DNA from: Brevibacterium aurantiacum
GTDB lineage: Bacteria; Actinomycetota; Actinomycetes; Actinomycetales; Brevibacteriaceae
Direction: 5' to 3'
DNA length: 64,000 bases
NCBI RefSeq assembly: GCF_007558825.1
Contig: NZ_VLTK01000006.1
Span: 128,639 to 192,638, forward strand
The position numbers and the translations under genes are program-made. Positions 1 to 8,328 of the stretch are shown here, piece by piece (position 1 is the stretch's first letter; each line of letters opens with the position of its first letter). The notes beneath the pieces were generated by a model, which did no database searches, was not told the origin of the DNA, and was given only the letters and a program-made list of their open reading frames with translations.

Positions 1-1185
1 CTGCCCGGCATCCGCCGCGGTTGAACTGCGACGCAGCTCTCCGCCCCGGCTGAAACCGGCGATGACGAGAACGACGAGGCCGACGGCTGTGACCAGAGAC
101 CCTGCCCACAGCGGAGATGCGTAGCCGAGGCCGGCGGCGATGGTGATTCCGCCGATCCAGGCACCGAAGGCGTTGCCCACGTTGAAGGCCGCGATGTTGG
201 CTCCCGATCCCAGCGTCTGAGCCTCTTTGGAGTGACGCATGATGCGCATCTGCATTGCCGGGACTGTGGCGAAGCCGAAAGCGCCCATGAATACCAGTGC
301 GATGATCGTCGCGATCTGGCTTCCGGCGACCTGGGAGAACACAGCCAGGATGATGACGAGTCCGATGAGCAGGGTGATCAGCGTGGCCCCGAGGCTCTTG
401 TCTGCGGCCCGTCCCCCGAGGAAGTTGCCGATGAACAGTCCGACTCCGAAGAGGACGAGAAGCCAGGGCACCGATGAGCTGGCAAATCCCGAGACCCCCG
501 TCAACGTGAATGCCATATAGCTGAAGGCGCCGAACATTCCCCCGTAGCCGAGGACCGTGATGAGAATCGATGCCCATACCTGCCCGGACCGGAAGATGCG
601 GAACTCGCCGAGGATGCTGCCGGTGCCGCGCGCCTGTGCAGCGGTCGCCGGGATGAGAAGGACGATGCCGACGAGCGCGATGACCCCGATGATGGAGATC
701 ACCCAGAATGTCGATCGCCAGCCGGCGGCCTGACCGAGGAAGGTGCCCAGAGGTACGCCGAGAACGTTGGCGCTGGTGAGACCGGCGAACATCATTGAAA
801 TCGCAGCTGCTTGGCGATTTGGTGCCACGAGGCCGGCGGCGACGACGGAGCCGATTCCGAAGAAGGCACCGTGGCAGAGTGCGGCGACGATTCGACCGAT
901 CATCATCATGTCGTAGCTCGGTGCGAGAGCGGAGAGGACATTGCCGATGATGAACAGAACCATGAGCACGACGAGTGCGACCTTGCGGTTGACGCGGGTC
1001 AGAGCCACAGTTATGAGGATGGCGCCGACGGCGACAGCGAGGGCATATCCCGAGATCAGATAGCCGGCGACGGTCTCGGAGACCCCGAAGTCGGCGGACA
1101 CCTCGGGCAGCAGTCCCATGATGACGAACTCCGTGAGTCCGATTCCGAACCCGCCGATGGCGAGAGCGAGAAGTGCGAGTGGCAT
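1..1185 (-). CDS. MFS transporter (DHA1-type efflux permease), 3' end outside window
   Basis: Integral membrane transporter of the major facilitator superfamily, probably a drug or sugar efflux permease. The minus-strand frame opens with MPLALLALAIGGFGIGLTEF and stays open to base 1, so the C-terminus is missing (395 codons visible of about 400-410 expected). Repeated hydrophobic segments and the opening GFGIGLTEFVIMGLLPEV pattern are typical of the arabinose-efflux/Cmx-like group. The gene diverges from the MarR regulator at 1348 across a 162-bp region with repeated operator-like sites, so it is probably the regulator's target. Substrate cannot be told from sequence. Confidence 0.85.
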   Translation of the reverse strand, partial: MPLALLALAIGGFGIGLTEFVIMGLLPEVSADFGVSETVAGYLISGYALAVAVGAILITVALTRVNRKVALVVLMVLFIIGNVLSALAPSYDMMMIGRIVAALCHGAFFGIGSVVAAGLVAPNRQAAAISMMFAGLTSANVLGVPLGTFLGQAAGWRSTFWVISIIGVIALVGIVLLIPATAAQARGTGSILGEFRIFRSGQVWASILITVLGYGGMFGAFSYMAFTLTGVSGFASSSVPWLLVLFGVGLFIGNFLGGRAADKSLGATLITLLIGLVIILAVFSQVAGSQIATIIALVFMGAFGFATVPAMQMRIMRHSKEAQTLGSGANIAAFNVGNAFGAWIGGITIAAGLGYASPLWAGSLVTAVGLVVLVIAGFSRGGELRRSSTAADAGQ

Positions 1186-1227
1186 GGTGTGTAACTCCCT
1201 TCGCGCCAAGATGGCGGACCACCTCGG

Positions 1228-1292
1228 CGCGTGTGCAATAGAAGGCGTATGCAGTAGTTGCAAACGCAACGGTATAAATACTTGCACACGCG
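1228..1292. promoter_or_regulatory. Repeated TTGCAMACGC sites in the MFS/MarR divergent promoter
   Basis: Three copies of one 10-bp motif lie between the divergent genes: TTGCAAACGC at 1258-1267, TTGCACACGC at 1282-1291, and the inverted copy GCGTGTGCAA at 1229-1238. The first and third form a perfect 11-bp inverted repeat (1228-1238 with 1282-1292). GTTGC/GCAAC (1257-1261, 1266-1270) and ACTTGC/GCAAGT (1280-1285, 1303-1308) add shorter dyads. TTGC...GCAA dyads are common MarR operators, so this is the likely site for the adjacent regulator. Confidence 0.6.
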
Positions 1293-1347
1293 TTCTATCC
1301 GCGCAAGTGGTGTATTCTGTGATGAAGACGATCCGAAGGAGAGACAC

Positions 1348-1797
1348 ATGGGCATCAGAGATGACGCAGTCGAGATCCGGTCTCGTGGCTGGCGTACTCT
1401 TGCTGCTCTGCACGCATTGATCGAGGCCGAGCTGGAGCGCTCTCTGCAGCGCGAGCATCAGCTTTCGGTCGTCGAATATACTGTCCTGGACGCACTCAGC
1501 CGGCAGGACGGCTGGCACATGCGGATGCGGCAGCTGGCCCGTGCGGCAGCCCTGTCGAGCAGCGCCACGACGCGTCTTGTCACCCGTCTTGAGGATCGCG
1601 GACTTCTGACAAGGATCCTCTGCGATGACGACCGTCGGGGAATCTACACCGAACTCACCGAGTCCGGATGGAAACTGTTCGCCGCCGCCCGCCCGACGCA
1701 TGATCGGGTTCTCGAAGCGGCGCTGGCCGATGCCGTAGAAGTGCCGGAGCTGGAGCCTTTGGTCACTGCTCTGCACTCCGAGGTGGCCCAGGCTTAG
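1348..1797 (+). CDS. MarR family winged-helix regulator
   Basis: Transcriptional regulator of 149 residues, a normal MarR length. The start at 1348 follows AAGGAGA with good spacing; an upstream in-frame start at 1258 would cross the operator region. The winged-helix core runs from about residue 30 to 110, including LSVVEYTVLDALSRQDGWHM, the recognition-helix stretch SSSATTRLVTRLEDRGLLTR and the wing DDRRGIYTELTESG. It diverges from an MFS transporter, the standard arrangement for a MarR repressor of an efflux pump. Confidence 0.9.
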   Translation: MGIRDDAVEIRSRGWRTLAALHALIEAELERSLQREHQLSVVEYTVLDALSRQDGWHMRMRQLARAAALSSSATTRLVTRLEDRGLLTRILCDDDRRGIYTELTESGWKLFAAARPTHDRVLEAALADAVEVPELEPLVTALHSEVAQA

Positions 1798-1901
1798 GCT
1801 GCTCCGTGCGCGGACATCCTGGCCGATGAGAGTCGGCACTGTGGTCACGTCGGGCGTGCGGGAGTAGTGTGTCCGACACAGTTCGGAATCAGGAGAGGCT
1901 C

Positions 1902-2483
1902 ATGGACACTCAGATCCTTCCCGCCACAGCAGAGCGCTTCGATGACGTGGAGACGATGCTCGGACCCAAACGCGGCCCCGATGCCATCGCCTGCTGGTGT
2001 CTGACCTATCGGCTCGGCGGCAGAGCGTCCTCCAGGCTCGATGCTGTCGACAGGAGGGACGCCGTCTACGATCTGTGCTCCCAGTCGCCATCACCGGGGA
2101 TTCTGGCCTATCTCGAGGATGAGGTCGTCGGGTGGTCTTCGGTGGCACCTCGCTCACAGGTTGCAGAACTGGCCGATCCCAAGAAATATCCGAGAGTCGA
2201 TGATGTCGAACCCTGGTCGATCTTCTGTCTGCGTACACGCGGAGGGAAGCGACGGCAAGGAATCGGACAGCAGATTCTCCGGGGAGCAATCGATTTCTCC
2301 TGGGCCAACGGCGCCGAGGTGATCGAAGGCTACCCGCTCGACACCACGGAGAAATTGGCACCGATCTTCACCTATCCCGGTCTGCGGTCGATGTTCGAGA
2401 AGGAAGGATTCACGAAGGTCGCCGACACCGATTCCGAGGTGGGAGGCGCGAGGCGCGTAGTGATGCGGCTGGAGTCCGCGTGA
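1902..2483 (+). CDS. GNAT family N-acetyltransferase
   Basis: Probable acetyl-CoA dependent N-acetyltransferase of 193 residues. The start at 1902 is preceded by AGGAGAGG; a GTG at 1869 in the same frame has no such site. The acetyl-CoA binding motif is visible as RTRGGKRRQGIGQQILRGAI (R/Q-x-x-G-x-G/A pattern), followed by the usual helix and the C-terminal YPGLRSMFEKEGF strand-loop found in many GNAT enzymes. Substrate unknown. It stands alone between the MarR gene and tRNA-Ala. Confidence 0.85.
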   Translation: MDTQILPATAERFDDVETMLGPKRGPDAIACWCLTYRLGGRASSRLDAVDRRDAVYDLCSQSPSPGILAYLEDEVVGWSSVAPRSQVAELADPKKYPRVDDVEPWSIFCLRTRGGKRRQGIGQQILRGAIDFSWANGAEVIEGYPLDTTEKLAPIFTYPGLRSMFEKEGFTKVADTDSEVGGARRVVMRLESA

Positions 2484-2511
2484 GCAGCAGAACCCTCGTT
2501 CTTGCGTCCGA

Positions 2512-2541
2512 TTGCGCAGTCAGCGTCTGAGCGGGTAATAT
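2512..2541 (+). promoter_or_regulatory. Promoter of tRNA-Ala
   Basis: TTGCGC (2512-2517) and TAATAT (2536-2541) are separated by 18 bases and put transcription start a few bases before the tRNA at 2555. Spacing and the TANNNT form of the -10 box fit an actinobacterial housekeeping promoter. Confidence 0.55.
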
Positions 2542-2554
2542 CGGCCTGTACTCC

Positions 2555-2627
2555 GGGGGTATGGCGCAATTGGTAGCGCACCTGCTTTGCAAGCAGGGGG
2601 TTAGGGGTTCGAGTCCCCTTACCTCCA
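2555..2627 (+). tRNA. tRNA-Ala (anticodon TGC)
   Basis: Folds as a 73-nt cloverleaf. Acceptor arms GGGGGTA and TACCTCC pair with a G3:U70 wobble, the alanine identity element. D arm GCGC/GCGC, anticodon stem CCTGC/GCAGG with loop TTTGCAA giving anticodon TGC at 2588-2590, T arm AGGGG-TTCGAGT-CCCCT, discriminator A. CCA is not encoded. Confidence 0.97.
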
Positions 2628-2660
2628 CTCGAGAAGCTATTGAGACAGCACTCGTAAAAG

Positions 2661-2703
2661 AAGATCCCGCCGACAGCGATATGGACGCTGTCGGCGGGAT
2701 CTT
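2661..2703 (+). terminator. Rho-independent terminator after tRNA-Ala
   Basis: A perfect 18-bp stem (2661-2678 with 2686-2703) with loop ATATGGA, followed by TTG. It lies 33 bases beyond the tRNA and probably ends its transcript. Confidence 0.8.
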
Positions 2704-2735
2704 TGTCTGTACTCTTATCCGTGTGTCTGAGCCGA

Positions 2736-2766
2736 AGACCAAGGCCTGGAGCTCAGGCCTTGGTCT
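2736..2766 (-). terminator. Hairpin terminator after the aldehyde dehydrogenase
   Basis: AGACCAAGGCCTG (2736-2748) pairs perfectly with 2754-2766 around loop GAGCT, 7 bases after the stop of the minus-strand dehydrogenase. It has no long T run, so efficiency is uncertain. Confidence 0.65.
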
Positions 2767-2773
2767 CTCAGTT

Positions 2774-4147
2774 TCAGGCGTGAACGCGGATCAGGTGCTC
2801 ATTCGTGAAGGCCTGGAAAGCCCACTGAGCGTTCTCGCGACCGTAGCCTGAGCGGTTGATGCCGCCGAACGGGTACTCCGGTCCCGATTCCATGTGTCCG
2901 TTGATGAGAGTCATTCCTGCGTTGATCTTGGCGCCGAATTCCTCTCCCTTTTCGAGGTCATCGGTCCACACCGAGCTCATGAGCCCGTATTCGGTGTCAT
3001 TGGCCAGACGCAGCGCATCCTCTTCGTCCTTGGCCCGGTAGATCATGACCGCGGGACCGAAGAGCTCATTGCAGCCGAGGTCCGACTTCGGGTCGATGTC
3101 GGAGATGACTGCCGGCGACATGAACCAACCAGGGCGGTCGAGCTTCTTGCCACCGGTGTGCAGAGTGGCACCATCGGACACAGCCTTGTCGATCATGGCG
3201 ACGATCTCATCAAGTGCACCCTCGGAGGAGACAGGGCCCATGCCGACATCCGGGTCGTCGAAGGTCGAGACCTTCGTCGCCTCGGCGGCCTTGACGGCCT
3301 CGGCGAGGAACTCGTCATAGAGATCATCGACGACGATCATGCGCTTCGGCGAGGTGCAGACCTGACCGGCGTTCGCCAGACGCAGGCCCACGAGCTTCTT
3401 GGCCACAGCCGGCACGTCCTTCGAATCGAGGACGACAGCGGGGTCGTTGCCGCCGAGCTCGAGGACGGCGCGCTTGTAGTACTTCGCAGCGATGGAGGCC
3501 ACGGAGGCACCTGCTCCCTCGGAGCCCGTGAGGGAGAAGCCTTTGACGCGGAAGTCCTTGAGGACCTCCTCGGCGTGGGAGCTGTCGAGGTAGATGTTCT
3601 GGTACACGCCCTTGGGCAGACCCGCCTCGGTGAGGAGATCTTCGAAGTACTGCGAGGACTTCGGGCAGATCGAGGCCTGCTTCATGATGATCGCGTTGCC
3701 GACCATGAGGTTGGGCAGCACGAAGCGGGCGATCTGGTTATAGGGGAAGTTCCACGGCATGATGCCCAGCAGAACGCCCAGCGGCTGGTGGCGGACGTAG
3801 CTGCTGGCCGCACCCGCTGCTGCGAGGTGTGTGGGTGCCAGGTGGGTGGCGGCGTTGTCGGCCATCCACCGTGCCGTGCGAGCAACCTTGTCCACCTCGC
3901 CGAGGCCCTGCTTCTTGACCTTGCCCATCTCGCGGCCGATGATGTCGGTCATCTCGTCGGCATTGGCATCGACGAGGTCGGCGAACTTCCGGAGGATCGT
4001 CGCGCGCTCATGGAGCGGCGTCTCCTTCCACGAAAGGTGAGCCTCGTGGGCACGATCGATGTAACCGGGGATCTCTTCCTTCGTGACGGAAGCGAACTCT
4101 TCCTCAACCTCACCGGTGTTGGCGTTTGTCACTGCGAACTTGCTCAT
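2774..4147 (-). CDS. gabD: NAD(P)-dependent succinate-semialdehyde dehydrogenase
   Basis: Aldehyde dehydrogenase superfamily enzyme of 457 residues, the length of the GabD1-type succinate-semialdehyde dehydrogenases that feed 4-aminobutyrate carbon into the TCA cycle. Visible residues: PWNFP with oxyanion Asn133, LELGGNDP with general-base Glu230, and GQVCTSPKR with nucleophile Cys264. I chose ATG 4147 (MSKFAV), preceded by AGAGGACG; an upstream in-frame ATG at 4174 falls inside a dyad. The closest family by feel is SSADH, but other short aliphatic semialdehydes are possible. Transcribed alone. Confidence 0.82.
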   Translation of the reverse strand: MSKFAVTNANTGEVEEEFASVTKEEIPGYIDRAHEAHLSWKETPLHERATILRKFADLVDANADEMTDIIGREMGKVKKQGLGEVDKVARTARWMADNAATHLAPTHLAAAGAASSYVRHQPLGVLLGIMPWNFPYNQIARFVLPNLMVGNAIIMKQASICPKSSQYFEDLLTEAGLPKGVYQNIYLDSSHAEEVLKDFRVKGFSLTGSEGAGASVASIAAKYYKRAVLELGGNDPAVVLDSKDVPAVAKKLVGLRLANAGQVCTSPKRMIVVDDLYDEFLAEAVKAAEATKVSTFDDPDVGMGPVSSEGALDEIVAMIDKAVSDGATLHTGGKKLDRPGWFMSPAVISDIDPKSDLGCNELFGPAVMIYRAKDEEDALRLANDTEYGLMSSVWTDDLEKGEEFGAKINAGMTLINGHMESGPEYPFGGINRSGYGRENAQWAFQAFTNEHLIRVHA

Positions 4148-4160
4148 AGGACGTCCTCTC

Positions 4161-4174
4161 GTGAATAGATTCAC
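4161..4174. promoter_or_regulatory. GTGAA-TAGA-TTCAC dyad upstream of the dehydrogenase
   Basis: Perfect inverted repeat with 5-bp arms just 14 bp before the chosen start codon, well placed for a repressor. The same half-sites recur in the promoter of the ring-cleavage operon at 16999-17034. Confidence 0.4.
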
Positions 4175-4283
4175 CTAAGTATGACAACACGCGGAATGGC
4201 CCGGCAATTCCCTCTCCATCGTGAGACAAGAGGGCAATCGGGTCGAACTGTGGGGACCCGTCTTCGCATGAAACGGGTGTGGC

Positions 4284-5630
4284 TCAGTCCTCGGTCGACG
4301 ATGTCACCTGAGCAGCCGCCTCGGCGGGGACGATTGTCCTCTCACGTGCCTGACGATTGCGTCTGACCGCGAATGACAGGGCGGCAGCGACAGCGCACAT
4401 CACGGCCCCGCCCCACCAGGCATAGGTGTATTCGCCGAAGACATCGCGGATGACACCGGCGCCGAAGGCTGCAGCCGCGGCGCCGAGCTGGTGCGCTGCG
4501 AAGACCCAGCCGAAGACGATCGTGCCTCGATCGCCGAAGACCTCACGACACAGCGCCGAGGTGGGCGGAACGGTCGCGACCCAGTCGAGGCCGTAGATGA
4601 CGATGAAGAGCACCATGGACGGATGCACGATGTCCGAGAGCAGCCAGGGCAGGAGCAGGAGTCCGACGCCGCGGAAGGTGTAGTAGGTGAGCAGAAGGAT
4701 GCGCGGGTCGAATTTGTCGGTCAGCCACCCGGAGAACACGGTTCCGGCGATATCGAAGATCCCGACGACCGCAAGCAGGCCCGCCGCTGTGGTCGTCGGC
4801 ATGCCGTGGTCGTGTGCGGACGGGATGAAGTGAATGCCGATGAGACCGTTGGTCGTCGCCCCGCAGATGGCGAACGCAATGGCCAGAGCCCAGAACGATC
4901 GATGTCGAGCAGCGAAGGCCAGGCCGGCGAAGGCGCGCTTGGCGGCTCCGCCTGTAGGCCGCTCGTCGGGCATATAGGTCTCGGGATCGGCGCCATAGGG
5001 CAGGACACCGCGGTCCTCTGGACGGTCGCGGAGGACGAACCACACGACCGGCACGGCCACGAGAGCCGCTGCCGCGATGAGCAGAGAAGCCGGACGCCAC
5101 CCCGTCGACTCCGCGATCGCGGCGACAGGAGGCAGGAAGATCAGCTGGCCGGTGGCCGAGCCGGCGGTGAGTATGCCCATGACCAGTCCTCGGCGGCGGA
5201 TGAACCACCGATTGGCGATGGTTGCGGCGAAGACCATGGCCATCGACCCAGTACCCAGCCCGATGAGCAGCCCCCAGAAGACGAGCAGCTGCCACGAGGC
5301 GGTCATGATCACGCTGCCCCCGGCGCCCGCTGCGACGAGGATGAGAGCAAGCGCCACGATCTGGCGGATTCCGAAGCGATCCATGAGTGCCGCGGCGAAT
5401 GGGGCCGTGAGCCCGTAGAGGATGAGATTGACGCTGACTGCCAGGGACATGACGCTCATCGACCAGCCGAAGTCATTGTGGAGCGGGATCATGAGCGCGC
5501 CCGGGGCTGCCCGGAAACCTGCCGCGGCGAGCAGTGCGAGGAACGCGACTGCGGCCACCCACCAGGCGGGGTGGATGCGGCGACGCTTGCTCGTCTTGGC
5601 GCCAGGGGGACCCACTGGAGTGGTCGACAT
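4284..5630 (-). CDS. MFS transporter (monocarboxylate/oxalate-formate antiporter-like)
   Basis: Twelve-helix major facilitator of 448 residues. N-terminal basic stretch SKRRRIHPAWWV precedes the first helix; the loop after helix 2 carries DRFGIRQ and the central region GLGTGSMAMVFAATIANRWF resembles carboxylate permeases of the OFA/MCT group (helix 4-5 with the conserved RWF). The long middle loop is RDRPEDRGVLPYG. It diverges from the HxlR regulator and shares the dyad at 5657-5678 with it, so it is probably under that regulator. Confidence 0.85.
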   Translation of the reverse strand: MSTTPVGPPGAKTSKRRRIHPAWWVAAVAFLALLAAAGFRAAPGALMIPLHNDFGWSMSVMSLAVSVNLILYGLTAPFAAALMDRFGIRQIVALALILVAAGAGGSVIMTASWQLLVFWGLLIGLGTGSMAMVFAATIANRWFIRRRGLVMGILTAGSATGQLIFLPPVAAIAESTGWRPASLLIAAAALVAVPVVWFVLRDRPEDRGVLPYGADPETYMPDERPTGGAAKRAFAGLAFAARHRSFWALAIAFAICGATTNGLIGIHFIPSAHDHGMPTTTAAGLLAVVGIFDIAGTVFSGWLTDKFDPRILLLTYYTFRGVGLLLLPWLLSDIVHPSMVLFIVIYGLDWVATVPPTSALCREVFGDRGTIVFGWVFAAHQLGAAAAAFGAGVIRDVFGEYTYAWWGGAVMCAVAAALSFAVRRNRQARERTIVPAEAAAQVTSSTED

Positions 5631-5656
5631 CGATCCCTCATACTTTCTTGAAAGAA

Positions 5657-5678
5657 GTTATACTGGAGGCAGTATAAC
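5657..5678. promoter_or_regulatory. HxlR operator (GTTATACTG dyad)
   Basis: GTTATACTG (5657-5665) and CAGTATAAC (5670-5678) form a perfect 9-bp inverted repeat around GAGG. The arms contain TATACT and TATAAC, -10-like boxes reading in both directions, so a bound dimer would block both divergent promoters. Confidence 0.65.
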
Positions 5679-5706
5679 CAGACTTCTCTGAAGAAAGGTA
5701 ACGCTC

Positions 5707-6237
5707 ATGGCGTTGAGATCCGACTGGTCCGAGGCGCTCTGCCCCGTCGGGCGCTCTCTCGACGTGCTCGGCGATCCCTGGGTGCTGCTCATCGTCCGCG
5801 ACGTGCTCCACGGACACGGACGCTTCGACACACTGCGCGAGAATCTGCGGATCTCCGAGGCGGTCCTCAGCAGACGTCTGCACTCGATGGTCGAGGCCGG
5901 TCTGTTGGAGAGAGTCGACTATCAGGATGGGGCACGCACCCGTCAGGGCTACGCCGCCACTGAGGCCGCGGCCGATCTGCTGCCGATCCTTCAGCAGCTC
6001 GTGGTCTGGGGCGAGAAGCACACCACTATGCCGACCGGCGGCGCACACATGCCGATGATCCACGACACCTGCGGGCAGGAGACGACCCAGGGTGAAGTCT
6101 GCAGCTCCTGCGGCGAAGTCCTCGTGTCCGAGGCGATGACCTGGGTCAAGCCCTGGAAGGTCGAGAAGGGCGGCGAGGGGCAGGGAGGACAGAAGGGCAC
6201 CCGTGAGAAGCTCCAGCCCGCGGGGACGCTGGTCTAG
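5707..6237 (+). CDS. HxlR family winged-helix regulator with C-terminal zinc-ribbon-like tail
   Basis: Regulator of 176 residues. The HxlR core (about 8-105) shows the CPVGRSLDVLGDPWVLLIVRD opening, the recognition region RISEAVLSRRLHSMVEAGLL and a wing. After it come two Cys pairs, HDTCGQ and CSSCGEV, that could hold a structural metal, then a Lys/Gly-rich tail. Many HxlR proteins use the first-domain Cys (CPVG) as a redox or electrophile sensor. Start has AAGAAAGG upstream. Likely controls the divergent MFS gene and itself. Confidence 0.88.
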   Translation: MALRSDWSEALCPVGRSLDVLGDPWVLLIVRDVLHGHGRFDTLRENLRISEAVLSRRLHSMVEAGLLERVDYQDGARTRQGYAATEAAADLLPILQQLVVWGEKHTTMPTGGAHMPMIHDTCGQETTQGEVCSSCGEVLVSEAMTWVKPWKVEKGGEGQGGQKGTREKLQPAGTLV

Positions 6238-6275
6238 ACTGATTCAGAAACGCCGAACTGATTCAGAGACGCCGA
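6238..6275 (+). repeat. 19-bp tandem duplication before the DHFR-like gene
   Basis: ACTGATTCAGAAACGCCGA (6238-6256) is repeated with one change at 6257-6275, starting at the HxlR stop codon and ending 9 bases before the next start. Each copy holds the small palindrome CTGATTCAG. Confidence 0.75.
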
Positions 6276-6284
6276 GGAGCAACG

Positions 6285-6884
6285 ATGCCCCAGCACCGCA
6301 GACTGAAGTACTTCGTCGCACTCTCAATCGACGGCTTCATCGCCGGCCCAGATGGCGGCGACCCCAGCGGATGGTGGCCCATCACCGATGACTACATCGA
6401 CTTCATTCGCACCGAGTATCCCGAAACCCTGCCCGGACCAGCCAGAGACGCGATGGGAATTGCGGGCCCGGGACTCCACTTCGACACAGTCATCGAGGGA
6501 CGCCGGTCCTTCGAACTCGGCCTGGCCGCAGGACTGCCCGACGCCTACCCTCACCTGCGGCATCTCGTCGTCTCTTCGACGCTCGGGGCCTACCCGGAGT
6601 CCGCTGTCGAAATCATCAGCGATGATCCCGTAGGACGGGTCCGCGATCTCAAGGGTGAGCAGGGCAAGGACATCTGGCTCGTCGGCGGCGGAACGCTGGC
6701 CTCGAGCCTGCGTTCGGAGATCGATGAGCTCATCATCAAACTCGGTCCTGTCACCCTCGGCACGGGTGTGCCGCTGTGGGGCTCTGAGTGCGACTTCAAC
6801 ACGGAGATCTGGACGAACACCGAGGTGCGAGCGTTTCCGGGCGGAATGACCTTGTTGCGGTTCGAGCGGGCCGGGGACCGCTGA
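6285..6884 (+). CDS. Dihydrofolate reductase family protein (RibD C-terminal-like)
   Basis: 199-residue protein of the DHFR/RibD-C fold, NADPH-dependent reductases of mostly unknown substrate. Visible: YFVALSIDGFIAGPDG opening strand with the catalytic-edge Asp, then HLVVSSTLG and the nucleotide-binding IWLVGGGTLASSLR, and the closing ELIIKLGPVTLGTGVPLW. The first 60 residues include a larger insert (GWWPITDDYIDFI) seen in this sub-group. GAGGAGC precedes the ATG. It may be co-transcribed with the HxlR gene across the tandem duplication. Confidence 0.85.
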   Translation: MPQHRRLKYFVALSIDGFIAGPDGGDPSGWWPITDDYIDFIRTEYPETLPGPARDAMGIAGPGLHFDTVIEGRRSFELGLAAGLPDAYPHLRHLVVSSTLGAYPESAVEIISDDPVGRVRDLKGEQGKDIWLVGGGTLASSLRSEIDELIIKLGPVTLGTGVPLWGSECDFNTEIWTNTEVRAFPGGMTLLRFERAGDR

Positions 6885-7080
6885 CGGACGGTCGTCGGCT
6901 GTGCTGACTCAAGACCCGTCCGGGGCGATGTGCACTGTGAATGGTCGAGTAGCTGAGTCATAGGCAGCTGTCGTGCCGGTGGCCGGGACAGCGGCAATTT
7001 GTCTGTCGCTGGAGGCGTACTACCGCTTCATGACCGATCGGATTCAGGAGCTGTTCCGGGAATACTGTGAATCGGAGGCG

Positions 7081-8328
7081 TCAGGCGACAGCGTCTGAGG
7101 AATCTTCGGGCGTCGCGACACCGATACGAGGGGTCCAGACCCGTTCGACTCGGATCGCAGCCGCGACGACGACGAGGGAGGCCAGCGCGAGGACGATCGC
7201 GACGACGACGGGAGCCTTGAACCCCCATCCGAATGCGATGACTGCGGCGCCGAGGGCAGGCCCGACGGCATTGCCGACGTTGAACGCCGAGGTATTCACG
7301 CTGGCCGCCAGGGTCGGCGCCTGTGTGGCGATCTGGAATACCCGGGCATTGAGCGCCCCGGCAATCGAGAAGCCGCTGGCACCGATGAGGACGATCATGA
7401 CGATCGCCGCCCAGCCGGTATCGGCCACCAGCCACAGAGCGAAGAGACTCAGTGCCAGGGCCGCGAGGCTGCCGATGATGTTGCCGAAGATGTTCCTATC
7501 GGCGAAGCGTCCGCCCGCGACGACTCCGATGAAGGCACCGATGCCGAAGGCAGCCAGGACTCCGGGGACCTGGTCGTGGGAGATTCCCGACACCCGGGTG
7601 AGCAGCGGCGAGAAATATGAGAATGCGGCGAAGACCGAGGCTTGGAAGAGTGCGGTCGTTGCCAGTGCCAGCCAGATTCGTGGGCCCTTGAACGCTGCGA
7701 GCTCGGCCTTGAGGAGAGTGGGCAGGTGCTGGCTTGACCCGGTGTCTTCATGCGCCGGGTTCCGAACTGTGAGCGCGACGAGGACCGCGGCGAGTGCGGT
7801 GACGATGGCGACGGCCCAGAAGGTCGCTCGCCATCCGTACTGCGTACCCACCCAGGTGCCCAAGGGCACGCCCACGAGGTTGGCAACTGTCAGCCCGCCG
7901 ACGAGGCTGGCCAGGGCACGACCATGCACCTCGGCGGGGGCGATGCGCGTCGTATGGACAGCGGCCACTGCCCAGAACCCTCCGCAGGCGATGGCCGCCA
8001 GGACGCGGGTGACCATGAGGATCGAATAGCTCGGCGACAGCGCGGCCAAGATGTGCAGTGCGGAGAACGCAATGATCGAGATGATCATCGTGGCCCGACG
8101 GGGAAGCTTGAGCGTCAGCAGTGCCATGGCCGGTGCCCCACCGATCATCCCCACCGCGAATCCGGTGATGAGCAAGCCGGCCTGTGGGATGCTGACCTGC
8201 AGATCCGCACTGATGGGCTCGAGGATTCCGGCGATCATGAACTCGCTGGTGCCGAGGCAGAAGATCACTGCTGCCAGAAGGTAGACCTGACCTGGGACAC
8301 GGACTCTTGCCTGAGTCGAAGTCGTCAC
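7081..8328 (-). CDS. MFS transporter (arabinose-efflux/DHA1 type)
   Basis: 415-residue, 12-helix efflux permease. Typical group motifs: YLLAAVIFCLGTSEFMIAGI at the first helix, the FAVGMIGGAPAMALL region, and the R-rich loop LKLPRRATMI after helix 2. Its GTG start overlaps the TGA of the upstream TetR gene by 4 bases (GTGA), so the two are translationally coupled in one operon. It is the probable target pump of that TetR regulator. Substrate unknown. Confidence 0.87.
   Translation of the reverse strand: MTTSTQARVRVPGQVYLLAAVIFCLGTSEFMIAGILEPISADLQVSIPQAGLLITGFAVGMIGGAPAMALLTLKLPRRATMIISIIAFSALHILAALSPSYSILMVTRVLAAIACGGFWAVAAVHTTRIAPAEVHGRALASLVGGLTVANLVGVPLGTWVGTQYGWRATFWAVAIVTALAAVLVALTVRNPAHEDTGSSQHLPTLLKAELAAFKGPRIWLALATTALFQASVFAAFSYFSPLLTRVSGISHDQVPGVLAAFGIGAFIGVVAGGRFADRNIFGNIIGSLAALALSLFALWLVADTGWAAIVMIVLIGASGFSIAGALNARVFQIATQAPTLAASVNTSAFNVGNAVGPALGAAVIAFGWGFKAPVVVAIVLALASLVVVAAAIRVERVWTPRIGVATPEDSSDAVA

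Noticed and set aside
2894..4168. 424-residue plus-strand frame over the aldehyde dehydrogenase
   Set aside because: Antisense shadow of a well-conserved minus-strand gene; no family similarity and its composition is set by the other strand's codons.
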